Shown here in pieces: positions 59,046 through 64,000 of a stretch of 64,000 nucleotides of DNA. The stretch spans positions 248,001-312,000 of the forward strand of contig NZ_FUYY01000001.1 of assembly GCF_900168045.1 (NCBI RefSeq). The letters run 5' to 3'. Each line of letters begins with the position of its first letter. The stretch's first letter is position 1. The stretch comes from Salegentibacter holothuriorum. Lineage in GTDB: Bacteria; Bacteroidota; Bacteroidia; Flavobacteriales; Flavobacteriaceae. Below the pieces are notes generated by a model, which made no database searches, was not told where the DNA came from, and saw only the letters and a program-made list of their open reading frames with translations. A program made the translations under genes and the position numbers.

Positions 59046-60284
59046 ATGAAACAGCTTAGCACAAAGATCTTAATTATTGGCGCCGGTCCTTCTGGAATGG
59101 TCGCAGCCGGGTATTTAAAAAATCAAGGTATAGATTGTTTAGTGGTAGAAAAAAGTTCATTTCCGCGTTTTAGTATTGGCGAAAGCTTATTACCTAAAAG
59201 CATGGAAAACTTTAAGGAGGCAGGATTATTAGAGGTTATTCAAGCCGAAGGATTTCAAAAGAAATATGGCGCTCGATTTATAAAAGCCGATAAAATTGGC
59301 GAATTTGATTTTTCTGAAAAATTTGGAAAAGGCTGGAATTGGACCTGGCAAGTTCCCAGAGCCGATTTTGATCTGGTTCTGGCAAATGAAATTCAACGAA
59401 AAGGTGTAAAGATCTTTTTTAATGCTGAAGTTGAAAAAGTAAATTTTGAAGGAAAAAAGTCTTTAACTGAAGTAATTCTGAATTCTGAAGAAAAAATTGA
59501 AATCGAGGCTGAATTTATAATTGATGCCAGTGGAAACGGCCGCGTCTTAGCAAATCAATTAAATTTAAACGCTTCGCCCAAATTCACCGGGAATTCTTCC
59601 ATATTTACACATATCAAAGAAGCAAATCGGCCAAAAGGTAAAGAAGGTGAACTTATCACTTTTGAAGTTTTAGACACCAACACCTGGTTCTGGTATATTC
59701 CTTTCTCTAACGGAAATACGAGCCTGGGTTTTGTAAGTAAAGACGAGTGGTTTGATAATTTTAGTAAAAATAATTCGGTAGCCTTTAAGGAGATGTTGAA
59801 CAAACTCAAGTATTATGAGAACCGGTTTGACTCCTGCTCTTTTCTATTTGATCCCGTAAAACTGCCAAATATCTCTCGGAACGTAACCAAGATCTACGGT
59901 GAAGGATTTGCATTAACTGGGAATAGTGCAGAATTTCTTGATCCTATTTTCTCGTCTGGAGTTGCCTTTGCAACCGAATCTGGTTTGCATGCCGCTAAAT
60001 TGGCTAAACTTGAAGTAGAAGGTAAAAAAGTTGATTGGGAGAACGATTATGCCAAATATATGGAGGCCGGAATTTCTGTATTCAGCAGTTATGTTAGAGA
60101 ATGGTATACCGGGAATTTGCAGAAGTTATTTTTTCACGAAACTCCTAAAACTGAAATTAAAGAGCAAATTTGTGCAGTTTTGGCCGGTTATGTGTGGGAT
60201 AGGAAAAACCCCTTTGTAAAAAATCATCAACGAATTATTCAAAACATAGCCCATTTAATAGATCGTGAAGAAATAAATATTTAG
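59046..60284 (+). CDS. FAD-dependent oxidoreductase, halogenase/hydroxylase-like
   Basis: The protein (412 residues) has the FAD loop ILIIGAGPSGMVAAGYL, GESLLPKSMENF, QVPRADFDLVLANE and the late FAD motif GFALTGNSAEFLDPIFSSG. WFWYIP (about residue 215) matches the W-x-W-x-IP pattern, and FLDPIFSSG the F-x-x-P-x-x-S-x-G pattern, both used to mark flavin-dependent halogenases and their relatives. It may hydroxylate or halogenate the aryl ring of the pigment; sequence alone does not decide. I start it at ATG 59046 (MKQLSTKIL) instead of a TTG five codons before. It is divergent from the ammonia-lyase gene with 109 bases between, so both may be controlled together. Confidence 0.84.
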   Translation: MKQLSTKILIIGAGPSGMVAAGYLKNQGIDCLVVEKSSFPRFSIGESLLPKSMENFKEAGLLEVIQAEGFQKKYGARFIKADKIGEFDFSEKFGKGWNWTWQVPRADFDLVLANEIQRKGVKIFFNAEVEKVNFEGKKSLTEVILNSEEKIEIEAEFIIDASGNGRVLANQLNLNASPKFTGNSSIFTHIKEANRPKGKEGELITFEVLDTNTWFWYIPFSNGNTSLGFVSKDEWFDNFSKNNSVAFKEMLNKLKYYENRFDSCSFLFDPVKLPNISRNVTKIYGEGFALTGNSAEFLDPIFSSGVAFATESGLHAAKLAKLEVEGKKVDWENDYAKYMEAGISVFSSYVREWYTGNLQKLFFHETPKTEIKEQICAVLAGYVWDRKNPFVKNHQRIIQNIAHLIDREEINI

Positions 60285-60431
60285 TTTTTTTTAAGCTTAA
60301 ATTTCTGACGTCAAAGTGATTAAAAATAATCTGAAATTTTATTGTGTTCTTTAGCCTCAAAAAGTTTGGAAGGTATGTAAGTAAAAGTTACATTTGCAAC
60401 CGCAAAATCGTTTGCAAGTTCATTAACATTA

Positions 60432-60513
60432 GGAGAGGTGGCAGAGTGGTAATGCAGCAGCCTGCTAAGCTGTCATCCTTCGGGATGCCCGGGTTCGAAT
60501 CCCGGTCTCTCCG
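60432..60513 (+). tRNA. tRNA-Ser(GCU)
   Basis: The 7-bp acceptor stem GGAGAGG/TCTCTCC has one G-T pair. The anticodon stem GCAGC/GCTGT encloses the loop CTGCTAA with anticodon GCT, which reads AGC/AGU. The long variable arm CATCC TTCG GGATG is that of a class II tRNA, and the T arm CCGGG TTCGAAT CCCGG is perfect. CCA is not encoded. The short open frame crossing it (60344-60526) is not a gene. Confidence 0.95.
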
Positions 60514-60633
60514 CAAGATTTTTTAGTCTGCGGATTTTTATTCTCCTTTTCTTATGGAAAGACAGGGATAATCTTCCTCCGTCTCCCGGATTGCTTTTAA
60601 AAAGTATTTTGGATCGGAAAAGACTAAAATTCT

Positions 60634-60689
60634 AATAATAGTTTCAACTATTATTTTGGGAATTAATCTTTTTGGTTAATTCTTCCCAA
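60634..60689. repeat. Two adjacent hairpins between the tRNA genes
   Basis: AATAATAGTT TC AACTATTATT (60634-60655) is a perfect 10-bp stem with a 2-base loop. Directly after it TTGGGAATTAA (60656-60666) pairs imperfectly with TTAATTCTTCCCAA (60676-60689). No T run follows. Either could be a processing or transcript-end structure between tRNA-Ser and tRNA-Pro. Confidence 0.55.
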
Positions 60690-60720
60690 GTATCGCGCCG
60701 AGCGCGATTAAAAAATCACT

Positions 60721-60798
60721 CGGGGTGTAGCGTAGCCCGGTTATCGCGCCTGCTTTGGGAGCAGGAGGCCGCAGGTTCGAATCCTGCCACCCCGACCA
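60721..60798 (+). tRNA. tRNA-Pro(UGG)
   Basis: Acceptor stem CGGGGTG/CACCCCG is perfect. The anticodon stem CCTGC/GCAGG encloses TTTGGGA with anticodon TGG. The T arm is GCAGG TTCGAAT CCTGC. The discriminator A (60795) is followed by an encoded CCA (60796-60798), unlike the tRNA-Ser just upstream. It is the second tRNA in this cluster, 207 bases after tRNA-Ser. Confidence 0.95.
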
Positions 60799-61240
60799 AC
60801 CTTCTTTAAAAGGATATAAAAACACTGTTAATCTATTGATTTTCAGTGTTTTTTTTTGTTTTCATGACATCATTTGATATGGTTTGATATCACCCTATCC
60901 AGTGAATGATTCGGTGAATACTTTCTTTCCAGCATTTCATTATCTTAGAGAAACAATTCCACGCTTTCTTACTCCTTCTCACTATTCTGAAAAGCTTTTT
61001 ATTTTAGTAACAAATGATTTTCCCTAACTCTTACCTACTTCTTATTTTGTTACTGATTTTCCAGATATATACATTAAAGGAACCTTTTTTATATTTATTT
61101 AAATATCTGCAACAATTTAAATTCCAGCGAATTAAATCAGTTCTAAAATGAAAATTCTCAGAAATAAACCAATGTATGATTAAGCTCATATATTAAGAAA
61201 AAAAAGTTGAACACCTTTATCAGCTTAAAATTAAATTCAA
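60796..61240. other. Intergenic region after the tRNA genes
   Basis: The 445-base region starts with a terminator (60818-60857). After it comes an imperfect tandem word TTTGATATGG TTTGATATCA (60873-60892). The rest is AT-rich with no open frame that looks coding. The promoter of the following 601-residue gene must lie in the last 100 bases, but I see no clear TAnnTTTG box. No att-site pair or integrase gene is seen. Confidence 0.55.
60818..60857 (+). terminator. Intrinsic terminator of the tRNA cluster
   Basis: AAAAACACTG (60818-60827) and CAGTGTTTTT (60844-60853) form a 10-bp stem around a 16-base loop, followed by further Ts to 60857. It is placed 20 bases after tRNA-Pro. Confidence 0.75.
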
Positions 61241-63046
61241 ATGCAGATATCAATTCCACATAATTTTCACATACCCGTTATGGGTTTGGCGTATTCCATA
61301 GATTCTCCAATTAAAGTAGCCTGCTACGGTATAAATTCAGCTATTTCCATAATAGAGGATAATTTATTGGAAACTATGCGAAAGCACTACTCCCAAAAAT
61401 ATGGTGAAATTTATACCCCTATAACTACCAAAGAGACAGATTACCGTATTAAGCGAATTACTAATTATTTAAACCTGGTACAACGTGCGGTGAATTCTGA
61501 ATTTGAAAAAATAAAGGATTCCACATTTGGTTTAAGTTCAGATCTTACCAAGTATTTTGAAATGCTTCCTGATACTGGAGAACTAAAAAAATTATTTCAT
61601 AAATTTTTAAATACAGAAAATCTTTCAGAGAAGGAAAACCTGCAAAAACAACTGAAAGAGAAAATGGAACCCGGTGCTGTAGAAGTCAATATAATGACTA
61701 AGGTAGACAAAGATAATCCAGGAAAAGATAAACTTTCAGCCCCAAACACTTCAGATGCACTCACAGCATTAAAGGCTTATGCTACCAGTGAATTAAAAAA
61801 TTCTGCCATTATTTTTTCCGCGGGCTTAAACCCAAGGTTATTCAATTATATGGAAGAATTTAAAGAATTTGACGCAAAAGGCTGGGGTGAATTTGATAAA
61901 AAGGTAGTCATAAAAGTTAGTGATTATCGTTCTGCCCTTATTCAGGGTAAATATCTGGCCAAAAAAGGAATTTGGGTAAGTGAGTTCAGGATAGAATCAG
62001 GATTAAACTGTGGCGGTCATGTTTTTGCCACACAGGGATTACTAATGGGACCTATTCTTAACGAATTTAAAGAAAAGAAGGAAGAGTTAAGAGAAAGTCT
62101 TTTCAGCTTATACAATCCCGCAATAACAGCAAAAGGACAAAAAGGTTTTTCTAAACCCCACCCAATTAAAATCACGGTACAGGGTGGAATTGGCACTTCT
62201 GAAGAAAATAGTTTGTTGCACAAACACTATAATGTTGATAGTACAGGTTGGGGAACACCATTTTTGCTTTGTCCTGAAGCAACTACAGTAGACGATGAAA
62301 CGCTAAATTTGCTAATTAATTCTAAAGAAAAAGATATTATAAGAAGTCAATCTTCCCCCCTGGGAGTAGCGTTTAATTATTTAAAAGGCACCAGTGCTGA
62401 AACCGAAAGATTAAATAGAATTGAAAAAGGCGCACCGGGAAGTCCCTGCACCGAAAAATTTCTAATTTCCAATACCGAATTCACAAAAGAACCTATCTGT
62501 ACCGCTTCTAAAAAATATCAAAAACTAAAATTGAAGCAATTAGAAGAAAGTGATCTATCTAAAAAAGAATATCAGCAACAGCGAGAAGATGTACTTAGTA
62601 AAGAATGCCTTTGTGTGGGCTTAAGTAATGCAGCTCCATTAAATTATAAGGTTCCATTCTTAAAAAAACAACAAGCTGTAACTATTTGTCCAAGCCCAAA
62701 TATCGCTAATTTCTCAAAGCTCTCTACTTTAAAAGAAATGACAGATCATATTTATGGGCGTACCAATTTGATTCAGCAAAACAAAAGACCTCATATGTTT
62801 GTTAAGGAACTAGAGCTTTATATAGATTATCTTGAAGAACAAATTGACAGAACCCCGAATCCTGATAAACGTACCATGAAAAATTGGGAAGCTTTTTGTA
62901 AAAATATTTTGGAAGGAATAGCTTATTATCGAGATCTTTTAAAAAAGCAAGTCCTGGACAATACTAAAGGTTTCGAAAAATCTTTAGAAAGTGCGGAGAA
63001 AGCGATCTTTAAAACAAAACTCGCTTTATTCGAACCAAGTAGATAA
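61241..63046 (+). CDS. Unrecognised 601-residue protein with nitronate-monooxygenase-like motifs and a cysteine-rich tail
   Basis: I cannot name this protein. The start IPVMGLAYSIDSPIKVACYG, RIESGLNCGGHVFATQGLL (GGH at 258-260) and ITVQGGIGTSEENSLL (VQGGIGT at 313-319) followed by STGWGTPFLLCPEATTVDDE resemble, in order, the N-terminal strand, the catalytic-His loop and the FMN-phosphate loop of nitronate monooxygenase/IMP dehydrogenase-type TIM barrels. It is far longer than those (about 320-350), with a helical insert at about 40-150. After about residue 395 a tail holds Cys403 (SPCTEKF), Cys420 (PICTAS), Cys456 and Cys458 (ECLCVG) and Cys483, a spacing that could bind an Fe-S cluster or zinc. 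No signal peptide or membrane segment. Single gene with a thioredoxin-fold gene 129 bases on. Confidence 0.6.
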   Translation: MQISIPHNFHIPVMGLAYSIDSPIKVACYGINSAISIIEDNLLETMRKHYSQKYGEIYTPITTKETDYRIKRITNYLNLVQRAVNSEFEKIKDSTFGLSSDLTKYFEMLPDTGELKKLFHKFLNTENLSEKENLQKQLKEKMEPGAVEVNIMTKVDKDNPGKDKLSAPNTSDALTALKAYATSELKNSAIIFSAGLNPRLFNYMEEFKEFDAKGWGEFDKKVVIKVSDYRSALIQGKYLAKKGIWVSEFRIESGLNCGGHVFATQGLLMGPILNEFKEKKEELRESLFSLYNPAITAKGQKGFSKPHPIKITVQGGIGTSEENSLLHKHYNVDSTGWGTPFLLCPEATTVDDETLNLLINSKEKDIIRSQSSPLGVAFNYLKGTSAETERLNRIEKGAPGSPCTEKFLISNTEFTKEPICTASKKYQKLKLKQLEESDLSKKEYQQQREDVLSKECLCVGLSNAAPLNYKVPFLKKQQAVTICPSPNIANFSKLSTLKEMTDHIYGRTNLIQQNKRPHMFVKELELYIDYLEEQIDRTPNPDKRTMKNWEAFCKNILEGIAYYRDLLKKQVLDNTKGFEKSLESAEKAIFKTKLALFEPSR

Positions 63047-63127
63047 AAACCGAACTATTATAAAGCAAATTCACCAGGAATAGATAATTCACCATATTTT
63101 AATTTTAAAGCTATCCTTGGTGTTTTA

Positions 63128-63148
63128 AAACTCAATTATTGAGTAAAA
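63128..63148. repeat. Diverged head of the intergenic repeat, reverse orientation
   Basis: ACTCAAT T ATTGAGT (63130-63144) is a perfect 7-bp palindrome. Read on the minus strand TTTTACTCAATAATTGAG differs from the head of copies B and C (TTTTACTCGATAATCGAG) at two positions that keep the pairing. It has no GCTTGC hairpin after it. It lies 31 bases before the thioredoxin-fold gene. Confidence 0.5.
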
Positions 63149-63175
63149 TCCCGAATCATTTTAAACTCATTAAGA

Positions 63176-63787
63176 ATGAAAGAATTAATTCAACAATCTC
63201 TAGCCAAAGCCATAAGCTATGAAGAATATAACCTATTGTTTAAAAAACTAGTGGCAGAAGGAACGTCAACCGGAGAAAGTACTAAGGAAAAAATAGATTT
63301 TACCAAACTTAATTACTCCAGAAGTAAACGTCTTGATAAAACAATAAAACTTTCAGAAGAGCAAATTATATCTTTTCAAAATTTAGATATAAAACAAACC
63401 TGGCTGGTAATTACAGAGCCGTGGTGTGGAGATGCGGCACAAAGTCTTCCGTATTTGAATAAAATAGCTGCTTGTTCTAATAACATTGATTTAAAAATTG
63501 TGCTGCGCGATGAGAATCCAGAGCTCATGGATTCCTTTTTAACCAATGGTTCCCGGTCAATCCCCAAATTAATAATTATAGACGAAAATCAAGAAGTAAT
63601 TACTCATTGGGGGCCGCGTTCTAAAGCAGCGACTAAAATTGTAGTTGATTATATAAAGGAACACGATAGGGTCGACGATCAGCTTAAAACAAATCTTCAG
63701 TTATGGTATAACCAGAATAAAGGGGAAGCAATTATAGCGGAAATGCAAGATTTTGTGCTTTCCGAAAAAGGTTCAGAAGTTATTTAA
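63176..63787 (+). CDS. Thioredoxin-fold protein with a single active-site Cys (WCGDA)
   Basis: The 203-residue protein has an extra helical N-terminal part (residues 1-70), then a thioredoxin-like fold: TWLVITEPWCGDAAQSLPYL with Cys84 in W-C-G-D, where thioredoxin has W-C-G-P-C. The second Cys is absent. RSIPKLIIID carries the usual cis-Pro position. It cannot do the normal dithiol exchange; monothiol chemistry or a non-catalytic role is possible. Proteins of this type are common in Bacteroidota and named simply thioredoxin family. No signal peptide, so it is cytoplasmic. A strong bidirectional terminator follows. Confidence 0.82.
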   Translation: MKELIQQSLAKAISYEEYNLLFKKLVAEGTSTGESTKEKIDFTKLNYSRSKRLDKTIKLSEEQIISFQNLDIKQTWLVITEPWCGDAAQSLPYLNKIAACSNNIDLKIVLRDENPELMDSFLTNGSRSIPKLIIIDENQEVITHWGPRSKAATKIVVDYIKEHDRVDDQLKTNLQLWYNQNKGEAIIAEMQDFVLSEKGSEVI

Positions 63788-63805
63788 GAAATCGAATTCC
63801 TTAAT

Positions 63806-63853
63806 TTATAACAAAAAAGTCTTCCAAAACCGGAAGACTTTTTTTTGTTATAA
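63806..63853. terminator. Bidirectional intrinsic terminator
   Basis: TTATAACAAAAAAGTCTTCC (63806-63825) pairs with the stretch GGAAGACTTTTTTTTGTTAT to 63853 around a 6-base loop. The A and T runs let it end both the thioredoxin-fold gene (plus) and the universal stress protein gene (minus). Confidence 0.85.
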
Positions 63854-63859
63854 ATAATT

Positions 63860-64000
63860 TTAATCTTTCTTTATCGGTACCATAAAAACCGGCACTTCAG
63901 TCTTTTCAAGAACATTTGAAGCTACAGTTCCCATTAAAAGCTTTTCAAAAACTGAATGACTATGAGTACCCATAACTAGTAGATCTGCATTCCAGGTTTT
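63860..64000 (-). CDS. Universal stress protein (UspA), C-terminal part
   Basis: The gene continues past the right edge; only the last 46 residues are seen. ADLLVMGTHSHSVFEKLLMG with TVASNVLEKTEVPVFMVP is the ATP-binding G-x2-G-x9-G-[ST] end of the UspA fold (here GTHS...GTVAS). The final strand PVFMVPIKKD is typical. It may be a one- or two-domain Usp; that cannot be seen. Confidence 0.88.
   Translation of the reverse strand, partial: KTWNADLLVMGTHSHSVFEKLLMGTVASNVLEKTEVPVFMVPIKKD

Noticed and set aside
59046-60284. Firm call as tryptophan 7-halogenase
   Set aside because: The halogenase-type motifs are present but occur in related hydroxylases too, and the catalytic Lys could not be aligned with certainty.
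60344-60526. Small open frame of 60 codons across the tRNA-Ser gene
   Set aside because: It overlaps a complete tRNA with all stems intact and has no protein-like composition.
60796-61240. Integration site of a mobile element next to tRNA-Pro
   Set aside because: No integrase, no duplicated tRNA 3' end and no phage or conjugation genes follow in the next 3 kb.

Overview
The window looks like chromosomal DNA from a marine-type member of the Flavobacteriaceae (Bacteroidota), in the general range of Salegentibacter, Gramella or Zunongwangia; the genus is inference. Supporting signs are the low GC content, promoters of the Bacteroidota type (TTTG/TTTA, about 16-21 nt, then TAnnTTTG) in front of several genes, scarce Shine-Dalgarno sites, bacillithiol synthesis (BshA), Bacteroidota forms of LptD and TamB, and a flexirubin/aryl-polyene pigment operon. 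No insertion sequence, prophage, CRISPR array or rRNA is visible.

Layout. 1-7.2 kb: end of a DCC-family oxidoreductase, a dicarboxylate/amino-acid symporter, chorismate synthase, an LpxH-like phosphoesterase, a large FAD/Fe-S dehydrogenase and a small outer-membrane barrel. 7.2-19.9 kb: bshA, a GH3/beta-lactamase fusion, two Hdr-like Fe-S proteins, an MCE (MlaD-like) protein and a cell-wall amidase, divergent from LptD and RidA; this is mostly envelope building and redox. 20.2-26.2 kb: pfkA-mgsA and TamB. 26.3-31.5 kb: a forward run tsaD-rsmE-DUF4159-TrmH-AI-2E-THUMP-like methyltransferase. 31.5-41.5 kb: housekeeping and stress genes, including a SatD-like regulator with three palindromes in front of it, a Gre-like factor, a PgpH-like HD phosphohydrolase, a thiolase and an NlpC/P60 peptidase.

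41.5-60.3 kb is the main system: about 17 genes in one direction on the minus strand, from a tyrosine-ammonia-lyase-like gene (58936) down to a PaaK-like ligase (41543), with a divergent FAD-dependent oxidoreductase at the head. The set fits an aryl-polyene/flexirubin pathway: the lyase gives 4-coumarate, the ligase activates it, one ACP carries the chain, a ketosynthase/chain-length-factor pair plus a second ketosynthase extend it, FabG and two hotdog dehydratases process each C2 unit, and acyltransferase, LolA-like, MMPL, glycosyltransferase, deacetylase and C45 hydrolase genes attach or move the product in the envelope. The two dehydratases have complementary halves of the FabZ active site (His in one, Glu in the other). 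Dialkylresorcinol genes (darA/darB) are not in the window, so the final pigment cannot be named.

60.4-64 kb: tRNA-Ser(GCU) and tRNA-Pro(UGG), an unrecognised 601-residue protein with nitronate-monooxygenase-like motifs plus a cysteine-rich tail, a thioredoxin-fold protein with a single active-site cysteine, and the end of a universal stress protein. Scattered between genes is a repeat family made of short hairpins centred on GCTTGC/GCAAGC, with at least five loci; two copies (about 12.1 and 49.1 kb) are close to identical over about 105 bp.
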